Below, piece after piece: positions 27,835 to 37,555 of a DNA stretch of 64,000 nucleotides. A program made the translations under genes and the position numbers. Source of the DNA: Kosakonia sacchari SP1 (lineage in GTDB: Bacteria; Pseudomonadota; Gammaproteobacteria; Enterobacterales; Enterobacteriaceae); NCBI RefSeq assembly GCF_000300455.3, contig NZ_CP007215.2, positions 2,108,001 to 2,172,000 on the forward strand. Reading direction: 5' to 3'. The notes below the pieces were generated by a model. That model was given only the letters and a program-made list of their open reading frames with translations, ran no database searches and was not told the DNA's origin. Position 1 is the first letter of the stretch. Each line of letters opens with the position of its first letter.

Positions 27835-27902
27835 CCCTTTTCCTTTGCGCGCTGGTCGAGCGTTTCAGTGTAGCCTGGATTGGTGGCAACGCGGGGACAG
27901 GT

Positions 27903-28268
27903 TTACTCCTGCGTCGCCTGCTCCTGAGCATGCAGGCGATACTGTCTTGGCGTTAATTGATACTGTTCGCGAAACGCGCGGCAGAATGTCGATTGCTGCT
28001 GATAACCCAGATGCAGGGCAATATCCGTAATAGAGCGATGCGTTTCGCTCAGCAACGCTTTCGCAATCACCATTCGCCGATAGCGGATGTAAACACCAGG
28101 CGACATGCCGGCGATTTGTTTAAAACCGCGCTGGAAATGCCAGGCAGAATAACCGGATTTTTTCGCTAACACGCCAAGCGGTAACGGTTCGGCAATATTG
28201 CTCTCGATCCACTGGAGAATATCCTGGATGGTTAAGCTCATCAGATATAACGAGGACTTTTTTCTCAT
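27903..28268 (-). CDS. Small AraC/XylS-family regulator (MarA/RamA-like size)
   Basis: A 121-residue regulator made almost only of the two AraC helix-turn-helix units: LGVLAKKSGYSAWHFQRGFK and SITDIALHLGYQQQSTFCRA. That layout is shared with MarA, SoxS, Rob's DNA-binding part and RamA, but the residues are distinct. I chose the ATG at 28268, which has an AGG box 7 bases upstream; 28241 is an alternative without one. It may act without a ligand and be controlled by its own level. Targets cannot be told; the window has several efflux operons that MarA-type proteins often control. Confidence 0.8.
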   Translation of the reverse strand: MRKKSSLYLMSLTIQDILQWIESNIAEPLPLGVLAKKSGYSAWHFQRGFKQIAGMSPGVYIRYRRMVIAKALLSETHRSITDIALHLGYQQQSTFCRAFREQYQLTPRQYRLHAQEQATQE

Positions 28269-28370
28269 ATTAATACCTGCTGTTAATGCGCAGCGTTGGG
28301 GGAAGCCATCAATATTTCTCCCCAAACGCAAAAGCGTCACGTGTCACTGTATTTGCGGGCGAGATCCGCA

Positions 28371-29066
28371 TCAGCAATCTTCAATAATTAAGTAGACGGC
28401 ATTCAGCGGCCCGTGGACGCCGACGACTTTAATCAGCTCAATATCGGCCGTCGAACTTGGCCCGGCGATAAGATTGATACACGAGGGAAGCGTTTCGCCT
28501 TCCTGTACCCGCTGGCGCAAGACGTGTGCCAGTTGCGTGACGCCGTACAGTAATCTGCTCTTATAGATAACGAACACGGTGGTGGTGGGCAGCAGGCTGA
28601 TAGCGCGCCCCTGTAGCGGGGAGGAAAAGAGCACCACACCGCCGGTTTCGCACAGACCATATTCGGCGTAGACCACGCCAATACTGGCTTGTGCGGCGCG
28701 CCGCAGGTTCTCTTCTCCACCCGCTGCGTCCCAGCAATGTGCTGGAAACGCGTTCTGCAAATGCGCGGTAATGCCGACATTTGCCAGCCGGGCGTCGCCG
28801 CTAATCAGCAGCGGACCGCCGCCGTACTGGTTACAGATCCGTTCGGCAAGCTGGGGAATTTTTGCCAGCGGAGCCACTTCGCAGTGAGCCTGCATAACCG
28901 TTGTCGCGTATTCGATAAAACTGTCGCAGGGGTGCTGCTGGATCTGCCCGACATAGCGGCTGATCAGCGGCGCGTGTCCGGTGAACTCCAACGGTTGTGG
29001 TGATTGACGCGGTTCGCGACCAAGCCGTCCGGCAATTTTTTGCATAAACGCATCGCGGTTTTCCAT
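28371..29066 (-). CDS. lutC: LutC/YkgG, L-lactate oxidation complex subunit
   Basis: A 231-residue protein of the LutC (LUD) family, third part of the LutABC complex that oxidises L-lactate to pyruvate. Typical pieces are GDARLANVGITAHLQ and YAEYGLCETGGVVLFSS. The start codon overlaps the lutB stop codon by one base, showing coupling. The complex is cytoplasmic or membrane-associated and feeds electrons to the respiratory chain. In E. coli the operon is ykgEFG. No lactate permease or LutR-type regulator is adjacent. Confidence 0.92.
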   Translation of the reverse strand: MENRDAFMQKIAGRLGREPRQSPQPLEFTGHAPLISRYVGQIQQHPCDSFIEYATTVMQAHCEVAPLAKIPQLAERICNQYGGGPLLISGDARLANVGITAHLQNAFPAHCWDAAGGEENLRRAAQASIGVVYAEYGLCETGGVVLFSSPLQGRAISLLPTTTVFVIYKSRLLYGVTQLAHVLRQRVQEGETLPSCINLIAGPSSTADIELIKVVGVHGPLNAVYLIIEDC

Positions 29067-30499
29067 CAGGCTTGCTCCCCGTTTTTATGCTGTTTTTGGC
29101 GTTTATTAAACCAACTGCGGAAACTCTCGCCATCGGCAGCGGGCAGATCGCGGGCCTCCGTCCACTTGCCGATGGCTGAGATGGTAAAGGGCATCTTGCC
29201 GTTGCGGATCATCAATTGGGCGGCGCGCGCGCCAGCGACCATGCCTACCTTCCACAGCCGTGGATGGCGGTTGGCGTAATTGAACAGATGAACGGTGTGC
29301 CTTTCCATCGCCGGCGTTCTTCCGCTTTCCGCCAGCGTGCGGCGGTGTTCAAGGATCAGTGACGACAGCGGAATGCGCACCGGGCAGACATCATCGCAGG
29401 CGGTGCATAACGAGCAGGCATAGGGCAGGTTTTTGAAATCATCATAACCGCCGAGCAACGGCGTGAGCACCGCGCCAACCGGGCCGGGATAAATCGAGCC
29501 GTAACCGTGTCCGCCAATATGACGGTAAGCGGGGCAGGTATTCATGCAGGCCCCGCAGCGGATGCAGCGCAGGATGTCCTGGAAAGGCGAACCCAGCACC
29601 TGCGAGCGACCATTGTCGACAATAACCAGATGGAACGATTCCGGTCCGTCGCTCTCCATGCTGCCTTGCGCGCCGGTAAGCCAGGTGTTATATCCCGTCA
29701 GACGGGCGCCAACCGCGCTGCGCGCCAGCATCGTCAGGATAATATCCAGCTCAGCGAAGGTCGGCACCACGCGCTCCATGCCCATCACGGCAATATGCGT
29801 TTTTGGCACGGTGGTACAGAGCCGGGCATTGCCTTCATTGCTCACCAGGCTGAGCGTGCCGGTTTCCGCGACCGCAAAGTTGCACCCGGTGATGCCGATA
29901 TCGGCGCTGAGGAAATCCTCGCGGATCTTCTGGCGAATAAAACGCGTCATCGCTTCCGGCGTTTCGGGGCCGTCATAACCCAGCTTTTCGCGCAACACTT
30001 GCTGAATTTGATGGCGATCTTTATGAATGGCCGGGACTACCACGTGCGAAGGGGCATCTTTGGCGAGTTGCAGAATATACTCGCCCAGATCCGTTTCCAC
30101 GACCTCAATGCCAGCCGCTTCAAGCGCGGCGTTCATGCCGATCTCTTCGGTCACCATCGACTTCGATTTAACGACTTTGCGTGCCTGTTTTTCCTGGGCA
30201 ATCTGCAAAATATAGCGGGTGGCATCTTCTCGCGTATCAGCAAAAAAGACGTGACCGCCGTTGGCGCTGACCTTTTCGCTTAACTGGTAGAGATACGCAT
30301 CCAGATTGTCGAGAACATGGGCGCGAATTTCAGCGGCGCGCGAGCGCCAGTCGGGCCAGTTTTCCAGTTCATCGACCATTTTCTGCCGGTTGATACCGAT
30401 TCGATCCTGCGCGTTGGCCACAGCGTGGCGCATTACCGGATCGTCAATTTGCTGCTGTACCCGGTCATAAAAAGGAACATTGCTGGTTTTTAGCGACAT
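29066..30499 (-). CDS. lutB: LutB/YkgF, iron-sulfur subunit of the L-lactate oxidation complex
   Basis: A 477-residue protein with the LUD domain (roughly residues 70-300) and two ferredoxin-like cluster motifs, CIRCGACMNTCP near residue 310 and CSLCTACDDVCP near residue 360, for two [4Fe-4S] clusters. AAGGAA precedes the start. It lies 9 bases after lutA and overlaps lutC. Electron carrier and probable core of the L-lactate oxidase complex. The length and all eight cysteines agree with intact E. coli YkgF. Confidence 0.95.
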   Translation of the reverse strand: MSLKTSNVPFYDRVQQQIDDPVMRHAVANAQDRIGINRQKMVDELENWPDWRSRAAEIRAHVLDNLDAYLYQLSEKVSANGGHVFFADTREDATRYILQIAQEKQARKVVKSKSMVTEEIGMNAALEAAGIEVVETDLGEYILQLAKDAPSHVVVPAIHKDRHQIQQVLREKLGYDGPETPEAMTRFIRQKIREDFLSADIGITGCNFAVAETGTLSLVSNEGNARLCTTVPKTHIAVMGMERVVPTFAELDIILTMLARSAVGARLTGYNTWLTGAQGSMESDGPESFHLVIVDNGRSQVLGSPFQDILRCIRCGACMNTCPAYRHIGGHGYGSIYPGPVGAVLTPLLGGYDDFKNLPYACSLCTACDDVCPVRIPLSSLILEHRRTLAESGRTPAMERHTVHLFNYANRHPRLWKVGMVAGARAAQLMIRNGKMPFTISAIGKWTEARDLPAADGESFRSWFNKRQKQHKNGEQA

Positions 30500-30508
30500 A
30501 GTGTTTCC

Positions 30509-31228
30509 TTAGCGGCTCATCAGCACATCAGCGATATGCAACACACGCACGTTCTGTCCTTCACGCTGTAAACGCCCGCCAATATTCAGCAGGCAACTGG
30601 CATCCGCGCCGATCAGGTAATCCGGCCTGGCTTGCATGATATGCGCGACTTTTTCTTTCACCATTTCGCCGGAAATTTCGGCCATTTTGACCGAAAAAGT
30701 GCCGCCAAATCCGCAGCAGGTTTCCTGAGCGTTAAACGGCACAATTTCCAGCTCACGCACCTCGCGCAGCAGTATGAGTGGCTCATCACGCACACCGAGC
30801 TTGCGAAACAGGCTGCACGAGGGGTGATAGACCGCCCGTCCTGGCAGGCGTGCGCCGACGTCGGTTACGCCAAGCTGGTTTACGATAAAGGAGGTGAGAT
30901 CAACCATGCGGCTGGCAACCTTCGCGGCGCGCATCGCCCACTCAGGTTCATCGACTAGCCAGTCCGGGTAGTGGCGGATCGCGTTCATGCAAGAACCGGC
31001 AGGCGAGATAATCGGGTAGTCGTTGATTTCCAGCGCTGCAATCTGCGCTTTCATGCCCGGCACGGCGTCACGAATGTAGCCGCTATTAATTGCCGGTTGA
31101 CCGCAGCAGCCCTGTTTTTCAGGAAACTGAACATGGCAGCCTAACTGTTCGAGTAGCAGGACACTGTTTCGCGCCATGCGCGATTTAAGTGCGTCCCCAA
31201 TGCAGGTAACAAAGAAATTTACGTTCAT
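30509..31228 (-). CDS. lutA: LutA/YkgE, CCG-domain subunit of the L-lactate oxidation complex
   Basis: A 239-residue protein with the two CCG repeats that bind a cubane cluster and resemble heterodisulfide reductase subunit B: EKQGCCGQPAINSGYI near residue 40 and QETCCGFGGTFSVKM near residue 165. First gene of the lutABC operon, start at 31228 with GGAAG about 9 bases upstream. Its promoter should lie in the 94 bases before it, next to the end of the cfa-like gene, but I could not place it. Confidence 0.94.
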   Translation of the reverse strand: MNVNFFVTCIGDALKSRMARNSVLLLEQLGCHVQFPEKQGCCGQPAINSGYIRDAVPGMKAQIAALEINDYPIISPAGSCMNAIRHYPDWLVDEPEWAMRAAKVASRMVDLTSFIVNQLGVTDVGARLPGRAVYHPSCSLFRKLGVRDEPLILLREVRELEIVPFNAQETCCGFGGTFSVKMAEISGEMVKEKVAHIMQARPDYLIGADASCLLNIGGRLQREGQNVRVLHIADVLMSR

Positions 31229-31322
31229 ATTATTTAGCTTCCAGCGAAGATAACGGCATAACGTTATTTTTCATTTCAGGCAGGCGGCGAGGGCGTTTGC
31301 GCTTACCTGTTTACGCGTCTCT

Positions 31323-32474
31323 TTAGCGCGCCACGTGCAGCCCGCCGGTGACGCCGCGGCTTAATACGATTTGCCAGAGCTGGATATTTCTGGCGCGAAA
31401 TGCGCCCGCGCAGGCGGTGAGGTAATAATTAAACATGCGGTGAAATTGCGTGGAGTAATTGCCTGCTATTTGCGGCCAGGCCTGATTAAAACGGCGATGC
31501 CAGGCCATTAATGTTTTATCGTAATCGGCGCCGAAATTATGCACATCTTCGATAACAAAATAGGGTTCGCTGGCTTCAGTAATCTGTTTTAAAGAGGGCA
31601 GGCAGCCATTAGGGAAAATATATTTGTTTATCCAGGGATCGACATTATGCAGGGTTTTATTCGACCCGATGGAGTGCAGCAAAAACAGACCATCCGGCTT
31701 CAGGCAGCGATCGACGGCGTTAAAGTAGGTCGCATAGTTTTTCGGACCGACATGTTCGAACATGCCGACGGAGACGATGCGGTCATAGCGTTTATCCAGA
31801 TCGCGGTAATCCTGCAACAGGATGCGAATATCCAGCCCCTCGCTGTGGCTTTCGGCGTAGGCTTTTTGCTCTGCCGAAATGGTGATGCCTTCCACGCTGA
31901 CACCATAATGGCGCGCTGCGTATTGTGCTAAACCGCCCCAGCCGCAGCCAATATCCAGCAGCGTCATGCCCGGTTTAAGTTGCAGTTTTTCACAGATCAG
32001 CGCGAGCTTATTTTCCTGCGCCGCACAGAGTTCATCGGCGTTTTTCCAGTAACCGCACGAGTACTGCATATGCGGATCGAGCATGCGGCTAAACAGATCG
32101 TTACCGAGATCATAATGCACTTCGCCCACTTGCCATGCGCGGCGACGGGACTGCGCGTTGACGATGCGCGCCGCGGCGATGCGCATCAGATCGGCGAAAC
32201 GCGCCGGGCGCTGCTCATCAAGCCTGGCACGTAATAGTTTGTCAAAAAACGCATCGAGCTGTTTGCAATCCCACCAGCCCTCCATATAACTTTCACCGAG
32301 CCCGAGTGAACCCTGCTGCAACACGCGCCTGAAAAAACGCGTGTCATGCACGCGGATATCCCAGGGTTCGGGGCCATTAATCCTGATGCCTGCCTGAGAC
32401 AGCAGGTCCTGGACGATCCGCAGCCAGTGGCCGGGTTTACTGATCACCTCGACGGTACATTCGTTAGCCATCAT
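31323..32474 (-). CDS. cfa: Cyclopropane-fatty-acyl-phospholipid synthase
   Basis: S-adenosylmethionine-dependent enzyme that adds a methylene group to unsaturated acyl chains of membrane phospholipids. The N-terminal part has LGLGESYMEGWWDC, and the methyltransferase fold follows with VHYDLGNDLFSRML, MTLLDIGCGWGGLAQYAARH at about residue 165 and VSVGMFEHVGPKNY. The 383-residue length equals E. coli Cfa. Two adjacent ATG codons at 32474 and 32471 share a GGAAAG box. In E. coli, cfa is next to ribC, so this may be a second copy or a moved gene. Confidence 0.93.
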   Translation of the reverse strand: MMANECTVEVISKPGHWLRIVQDLLSQAGIRINGPEPWDIRVHDTRFFRRVLQQGSLGLGESYMEGWWDCKQLDAFFDKLLRARLDEQRPARFADLMRIAAARIVNAQSRRRAWQVGEVHYDLGNDLFSRMLDPHMQYSCGYWKNADELCAAQENKLALICEKLQLKPGMTLLDIGCGWGGLAQYAARHYGVSVEGITISAEQKAYAESHSEGLDIRILLQDYRDLDKRYDRIVSVGMFEHVGPKNYATYFNAVDRCLKPDGLFLLHSIGSNKTLHNVDPWINKYIFPNGCLPSLKQITEASEPYFVIEDVHNFGADYDKTLMAWHRRFNQAWPQIAGNYSTQFHRMFNYYLTACAGAFRARNIQLWQIVLSRGVTGGLHVAR

Positions 32475-32682
32475 CTTTCCTTCAACGTAGCGTGCGCTCA
32501 GCCGGTAATTTCCCCGTCATTCACTGCCCGTCAGTGCGAAAAAGGCTTATCGCTCAGGCAGCTGGCTGGTAAATTGTTTACAACGGGTGAAATATATTTA
32601 TGACCCGCTCATTATTCAGGAAACCCGTTTTGCCTGCGCTGTGCTATCAAGACAAACTTCATCGAATAGAGGTCAGGTTGTT
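32475..32682. other. Divergent cfa / AraC-gene control region
   Basis: About 210 bases between two divergent genes; promoters for both should lie here. I could not identify individual boxes with confidence. Confidence 0.4.
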
Positions 32683-33480
32683 ATGTGCTCTAAGCTTGTG
32701 TTGCCGCCTCGTCAGCCCATTAGCGGCCAGCCCGCGCCGGTGCTGGTGACCTTGCCGCGCCCGGTGTACTTTCGCAGTTACCCTTTACGCGGCGATACGG
32801 GCGTGGACATGCACGAGCATCCGTTCGCGGAATTTCTCTATGCGCGCGAAGGAAGTATGCGGGTGGAAATTGAAGGCAAGACGCTGGTGGTGCCTGTACT
32901 TTATGGGGTCTGGATCCCGGCGCGTGTGCCGCACCGTCTTCTTGCCGGCAGCGACGTATTGCTGGAAAGCCTGTATGTGGAGGCCGATTTCGCCACTATC
33001 CCCTTTAGCGGCAGTAAGGTGGTGGTGGTGAGTGATTTTGTGCGTGAGTATATTCACTACGCCACGCAAAACGTGCCGGAAAAGTATGATGCAGCAGGCG
33101 ATGACGCGCAGTTAGTGCAGGTGCTGATTTCCCTGCTCAGAGGCTTACCCGACGCCGGGTTATCGGTCTCCTGGCCGGTATCACCGTTGCTGACGAAAGT
33201 TTGCAGCCAGATCCAGAAAACGCCCGGCGACGCGCATAGCATCGAACAGTGGGCCTCCTGTAGCGGTATGTCGGTGCGCACGTTTTCACGCCGTTTTAAA
33301 AAGGAGACCGGCGTGGCGTTCAGCGAATGGAAAAAACGGGTGCGTTTGCTGGAATCCGTGGTGATGTTAAAAAACAAACGCAGCGTGACGCAGGTGGCGC
33401 TGGAGCTTGGCTATTCAAGCCCGGCCTCGTTTACCTTTGCGTTTCGCGCCATGTTCGGCGTGCCGCCAACGCGCTATTAA
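32683..33480 (+). CDS. AraC-family regulator with N-terminal cupin domain (NimR-like)
   Basis: A 265-residue regulator. The N-terminal half is a cupin-type sensor (VDMHEHPFAEFLYAREGSMR then LYGVWIPARVPHRL), the C-terminal half has two AraC helix-turn-helix units around IEQWASCSGMSVRTFSRRF and SVTQVALELGYSSPASFTFA. I chose the ATG at 32683, 6 bases after an AGG box; the longer frame from 32587 adds no domain. The layout, and an MFS gene at the other end, recall E. coli NimR-NimT. It is convergent with the MFS gene and divergent from cfa. Confidence 0.85.
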   Translation: MCSKLVLPPRQPISGQPAPVLVTLPRPVYFRSYPLRGDTGVDMHEHPFAEFLYAREGSMRVEIEGKTLVVPVLYGVWIPARVPHRLLAGSDVLLESLYVEADFATIPFSGSKVVVVSDFVREYIHYATQNVPEKYDAAGDDAQLVQVLISLLRGLPDAGLSVSWPVSPLLTKVCSQIQKTPGDAHSIEQWASCSGMSVRTFSRRFKKETGVAFSEWKKRVRLLESVVMLKNKRSVTQVALELGYSSPASFTFAFRAMFGVPPTRY

Positions 33481-33514
33481 TTTGCAACCGCCGCCGCGCT
33501 TTTTCAGCCGGCCG

Positions 33515-34747
33515 TCAATCACACTGTCGCGCTGTGCGAACGCCGGAAAAAAGACGGCGTAGCCACCAGATAACCAGCGCCAGCAGGGCTATTGCGCCCA
33601 GCACGGCAAACGCCACGCTGTAGGAGTATTTCGCCGCTATTGTTCCCGTCATCGCCGGGCTGAATGCGGCTCCGGTGCCCTGCAATAGCATGATAAAGCT
33701 CTGCCCGGCGTTGGTGTGCCCGCTGCCTTCCAGCAATTTAACGATATAACCGGGTACCGCCACGCCCAGTAGCCCTGCGGCCACGCCATCCAGTATCTGA
33801 ACCGGGATCATAAAAAACGGCCCGGCCGAGACGCAGGCCAGTGCCGCGCGCAGCGGCAAAACCAGTAACGCTGCCGTAATCAGCCACGGGTAACCATATT
33901 TTCCCGCCCTGGCGGCGGCGAATAAGGCGGCGGGAATCATCACCAGTTGCGAAATAATGACGGTCGCCGCCGCATACACACCGGCGCTCATTTCCCCGCC
34001 TGGCGCGGAGGCCACACGCATGCTGAGCATCGGCAGCAGCGCCGCGTTAGCCAGATGAAACAGCATCAGCGTCACGCCGGTCGCGATGAGGGCGGGGTGA
34101 GTGATAATCGCGGAAAGTCGGGGGACGATTGCCGGATCTTCATTGTGACCGAGACCCCGTGCGGCGCGGTTATCAATATCGTTATTGCGGATAGCAAATA
34201 CCGCGAACGTTGCGCATATTGCCATACCGGTCATCAGAATAAAAACGGCATCAGTACCGAAGTACCACACCAGTATGCCGGCCAGCATCGCGGCGCTCAT
34301 ATTTCCGCCGTGATTAAACGCCTCGTTCCTGCCCATCTGATGGTTAAACCCTGGCGAGCCGGTTAAGCCAAGCGTAATGCCCATTAACAGCGGCGCAATA
34401 AACGCGGCGGCTATGCCAGTGACAAGTTGTGAAAAACCAACGACAAAAAAAGTCGGAAACGCCCAGAGCAACAGCGTGGCGGCAGTGATCAGCAAACAGC
34501 AGGCGACGAGAATGCCGCGTTTATGGCGCGTGGCGTCAGCGACCAGCCCGGAAGGCATGGTCGCCACCAGCCCCGCGAGACCACCGGCTGTCATCATCCA
34601 GCCAATGTTGTCGGCTTGCCAGTGATGTTCAGTGAGAAAGATCCCCAAAAAAGGGCCAAGGCCGTCCCTGACATCCGCCATGAAAAAGTTCACTAAACAG
34701 AGTGCCTGCAGCGATCGTAACGGCATAGAAGCCTTTTTTGTGTCCAT
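33515..34747 (-). CDS. MFS transporter
   Basis: A 410-residue, 12-helix major facilitator protein. Motif A appears as SGLVADATRHKRGILVACC near residue 65. It lacks the adaptor and outer channel of tripartite pumps. I chose the ATG at 34747 with AGGAA about 10 bases upstream. It ends 34 bases from the convergent AraC-type regulator gene, which may control it; NimR-NimT of E. coli is a comparable pair. The substrate is unknown. Confidence 0.82.
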   Translation of the reverse strand: MDTKKASMPLRSLQALCLVNFFMADVRDGLGPFLGIFLTEHHWQADNIGWMMTAGGLAGLVATMPSGLVADATRHKRGILVACCLLITAATLLLWAFPTFFVVGFSQLVTGIAAAFIAPLLMGITLGLTGSPGFNHQMGRNEAFNHGGNMSAAMLAGILVWYFGTDAVFILMTGMAICATFAVFAIRNNDIDNRAARGLGHNEDPAIVPRLSAIITHPALIATGVTLMLFHLANAALLPMLSMRVASAPGGEMSAGVYAAATVIISQLVMIPAALFAAARAGKYGYPWLITAALLVLPLRAALACVSAGPFFMIPVQILDGVAAGLLGVAVPGYIVKLLEGSGHTNAGQSFIMLLQGTGAAFSPAMTGTIAAKYSYSVAFAVLGAIALLALVIWWLRRLFSGVRTARQCD

Positions 34748-35006
34748 GGTGCAGCGTTCCTGAAGTATCGGTGGGGTCCGCATCCTGAAAGTGTATTGCG
34801 ATCCCTTTCAGCGGGTGGCAGACAAAACAGATGCCTTATCGCATACCTGTGAGAAGGGATAATAATCGGCTTTCACGTCAATCATGTGATACATATTTGT
34901 AACATTCTGTCGTGCTGGTGAAGGGGAGTGTGAAAGGTGGTCGACTGCAAACGAGTGGTAAGTCTGCATCATCAATGCGGCTGACGATGCAGACGGTGCG
35001 TAACGG

Positions 35007-35399
35007 CTATGCCAGCAAAATCACTCCCCAGACAACGGCGACCATCAGCAGCGCCGTCGTTTGGGCGGTACTGCCCATATCTTTGGCGTTTTTAGACAGC
35101 GGGTGGCGTTCCAGTGAAATGCGATCGACTACCGCTTCGATAGCAGAATTTAGCAGCTCCACTAACAGGCTGATAAAGCACACGGCCAGCAGCAGCGCGC
35201 GCTCAACCCCGCTGACGTTGACAACCAAAGCGGTAATCATCAATACGCTATGTAAAACAAGCAACTGGCGGAACGCCGCCTCACCATGCACGGCGGTAAG
35301 AAAACCGTCGCGCGAATAGATAAGCGTACTGACGATCCGCGCGATGCCGGTTTTGCCATGGGAATATTTACCTGTTGCGCAGGGGTCTGACGATTGCAT
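35007..35399 (-). CDS. dgkA: Diacylglycerol kinase, DgkA-type paralogue beside eptA
   Basis: Small integral-membrane kinase that turns diacylglycerol into phosphatidic acid. The 130-residue protein has three hydrophobic segments and the active-site run ELLNSAIEAVVDRISLERHP. I chose the ATG at 35399 because the AGGAG box is 6 bases upstream; the ATG at 35405 touches the box. The gene is downstream of the histidine kinase gene on the same strand. Phosphoethanolamine transfer by EptA leaves diacylglycerol, so a DgkA gene with eptA makes chemical sense. The main dgkA of enterobacteria lies near plsB and lexA. Confidence 0.93.
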   Translation of the reverse strand: MQSSDPCATGKYSHGKTGIARIVSTLIYSRDGFLTAVHGEAAFRQLLVLHSVLMITALVVNVSGVERALLLAVCFISLLVELLNSAIEAVVDRISLERHPLSKNAKDMGSTAQTTALLMVAVVWGVILLA

Positions 35400-35504
35400 G
35401 TGCATCTCCTGAAGAAAGATTTGAACGCGCAGTATGCGAAACGAGATGTCAGGAAATTGTCAAAACCGTATCGGAAGCAGAAACCTGGCAATAAACAGCC
35501 GTGG

Positions 35505-36737
35505 TTAGCGCATGTGCTGCATATCCAGCGTAAAGCGGCAGCCTTGATCTGAACTTTCGACCGTCATGCGCCAGCCAAGATGCTCCACAATGCGTTGCAC
35601 AATCGATAAACCAAGCCCCTCGCCATTTTGCTGCGTGCCGGACTGAAAGCGCTGAAAATGGCGCGGATCGATACTCGACGGCAGGCCAGGGCCGGTGTCC
35701 GAAATGGTCAGGGTTGCGCCATGCAGCGCCAGGCGGATCTCTCCCGCTGCGGTGTACTGGCAGGCATTGCGCAGCAGGTTCCAGAAAACGCTGCGCGCCA
35801 GCTCGGCATTGGTCTGTATGTGGGTCTGCTCCGCGGCGTCCAGTATCAGCGCGACGGGCTTTTTTGCCAGCCAGGGCTGGCAGCGCGCGATGCACTCTTC
35901 GAGCAAAGGACGAAGCGCGACCTCGCTGCGGGGCAGGGTTTGCGGATCGCGTGAAAGCAGCAGCAGGCACGTCAACTGGCGCTGCATTTCCTGGGTGGTA
36001 CGCACGATCCGCTCCGCGCCTGGCACCAGATGACTGTTAGCCGGTAACTGATGCATGATGGTTTCCGCCGCACCGCCAATGATCGCCAGCGGGGTGCGCA
36101 ATTCATGACTGGCATCGCCGACAAAGCAGCGTTCACGCTGGAGAAACCGCTCCAGTTCATCGCTGTGTTGGGCAAACGCGCGCGCCAGCACGCCGATCTC
36201 ATCGCTCGCGTCCTGAAAAGGTAACGGCTTTTGATTGCGCTCGACGGCGTTGGCCAGCCGTGTAATGGGAACGGTAACGCGCGCCGACGTTAACCGACCA
36301 ATCCAGAAGGCGCACAACACGCACAACAGGATGATCATCGGCGCGAAACCGTCAATCATCCACTCCAGCCAGGCATAACGATTGCCATCCTGTAGCAGGT
36401 AGTAGCGCTGGTGATGCAGCATGAATACCAGCAAGTGCTGTTCGTCGGGTGCTTTCAGCCGGTGGTAGCCTGGCGTGTACTGGCGCAGCTTATCGGGCGC
36501 GGTCTGGGCGTTATAAAGCTGGCTGCCTTGCGGCATGACCGGAAGACTGCCGCTGGCAATCGCCTCTTCCAGTCGGGGGGCTTCGTCGCGCAGGCTTTCC
36601 GCCATCGCCCAGGCGCGGAGTTCGTCGTAGTCGAGTTGCTCGGCCACGACCACAAATGCCATCACCGCGACCATCAGCAGCACAAATGAAACAGTAATGC
36701 GCGTATTGAGCGTCATCTGCTGGTAAAGGGATTTCAT
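35505..36737 (-). CDS. Sensor histidine kinase, ColS-like, of the eptA-dgkA locus
   Basis: A 410-residue membrane sensor kinase. Two transmembrane segments lie near residues 12-33 and 130-150, with a periplasmic sensor of about 95 residues between. Then come a HAMP domain, the phosphorylated His in DASHELRTPLA, and the ATP-binding boxes RNACQYTAAG (N), ISDTGPGLP (G1) and GEGLGLSIV (G2). The ATG at 36737 is used because the TTG at 36773 lies within the regulator gene. The gene follows the response regulator; translation may be coupled. Nearby eptA and dgkA suggest it senses metal or cationic peptide stress, as ColS and PmrB do. Confidence 0.86.
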   Translation of the reverse strand: MKSLYQQMTLNTRITVSFVLLMVAVMAFVVVAEQLDYDELRAWAMAESLRDEAPRLEEAIASGSLPVMPQGSQLYNAQTAPDKLRQYTPGYHRLKAPDEQHLLVFMLHHQRYYLLQDGNRYAWLEWMIDGFAPMIILLCVLCAFWIGRLTSARVTVPITRLANAVERNQKPLPFQDASDEIGVLARAFAQHSDELERFLQRERCFVGDASHELRTPLAIIGGAAETIMHQLPANSHLVPGAERIVRTTQEMQRQLTCLLLLSRDPQTLPRSEVALRPLLEECIARCQPWLAKKPVALILDAAEQTHIQTNAELARSVFWNLLRNACQYTAAGEIRLALHGATLTISDTGPGLPSSIDPRHFQRFQSGTQQNGEGLGLSIVQRIVEHLGWRMTVESSDQGCRFTLDMQHMR

Positions 36738-36760
36738 AATGGATGCGCTGCCTCTGATGA

Positions 36761-37456
36761 TTATTCTGCGCAAGCCTCCCCGGGCTTGTGCAGACGTAAA
36801 CCGATGCCATGTACCGTTTCTATCAGTGCAGATGTGAAGTTTTTGTCAACTCGCTGGCGCAGATCATGAATATGTGTGCGCAATGCGCCGCTTTCCGGCG
36901 GTTCGTCGCCCCACAGCAGGTACTCCATCTCCTGCTTTTTGACGACGCCGGGTGCGGCGCGCATCAGACTCAGCAACAATTTATGGGTGGTGGGCGTCAA
37001 ATTGATGGTCTGGCCTTGCCGCCATGCCTGCGGCGCACGGGTATCCACCAGCAGATCTTCCCAGCTTAGCGTGCCTTGCACCTGCCGCCCCTGGGCACGG
37101 CGCACCAGCGCCTGGATACGTGCGTCCAGCTCTTTGAGTGAAAAGGGTTTTACCAGGTAATCGTCCGCGCCCAGCGCAAAACCCTGCACGCGGTCATCGA
37201 CCGGGTCGCGCGCGGTCAGCATCAGTACCGGCACCGGGTTTTGATATTCGCGGCGAAGTTTACTGCACAGCGTCATGCCATCCAGGCGCGGCAGCATCAG
37301 ATCCAACAGGATGGCATCGTAGTCATTCTGCGTGGCCATACGCAGGCCGGTGGCACCATCACGCGCATCATCCAGCACGTAGCCCAGCGGCTCAAAGAAG
37401 TCGTACAGGTTGGCCACCAACTCAGGGTTATCTTCGATAATGAGCAGGCGAGTCAT
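36761..37456 (-). CDS. OmpR/ColR-type response regulator
   Basis: A 231-residue response regulator: receiver domain at 1-120 with the phosphorylated Asp in DAILLDLMLPRLDG and the lysine in DDYLVKPFS, then a winged-helix DNA-binding domain ending in LIETVHGIGLRLH. It resembles ColR and, less closely, PmrA and QseB. It is divergent from eptA with 99 bases between them, so it most likely activates eptA and its own operon. No clear direct repeat for it could be fixed in that gap. Confidence 0.88.
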   Translation of the reverse strand: MTRLLIIEDNPELVANLYDFFEPLGYVLDDARDGATGLRMATQNDYDAILLDLMLPRLDGMTLCSKLRREYQNPVPVLMLTARDPVDDRVQGFALGADDYLVKPFSLKELDARIQALVRRAQGRQVQGTLSWEDLLVDTRAPQAWRQGQTINLTPTTHKLLLSLMRAAPGVVKKQEMEYLLWGDEPPESGALRTHIHDLRQRVDKNFTSALIETVHGIGLRLHKPGEACAE

Positions 37457-37555
37457 AGAAAACCGGCATTGGGAAAAAGGAGCCGGCTACCTTAACAACT
37501 TCCTGACACAGGGGCGTTGATACTGCGCACATTTCTAACCCATTGAGAATCGCGC

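Noticed and set aside
36738-36773. TTG start for the ColS-like kinase at 36773
   Set aside because: It would sit within the regulator gene's end with the ribosome box only one base away; the ATG at 36737 begins just before the first transmembrane helix.
37457-37555. PmrA box in the ColR-like/eptA gap
   Set aside because: CTTAAC followed by CCTGAC is too weak to call a PmrA-type repeat.
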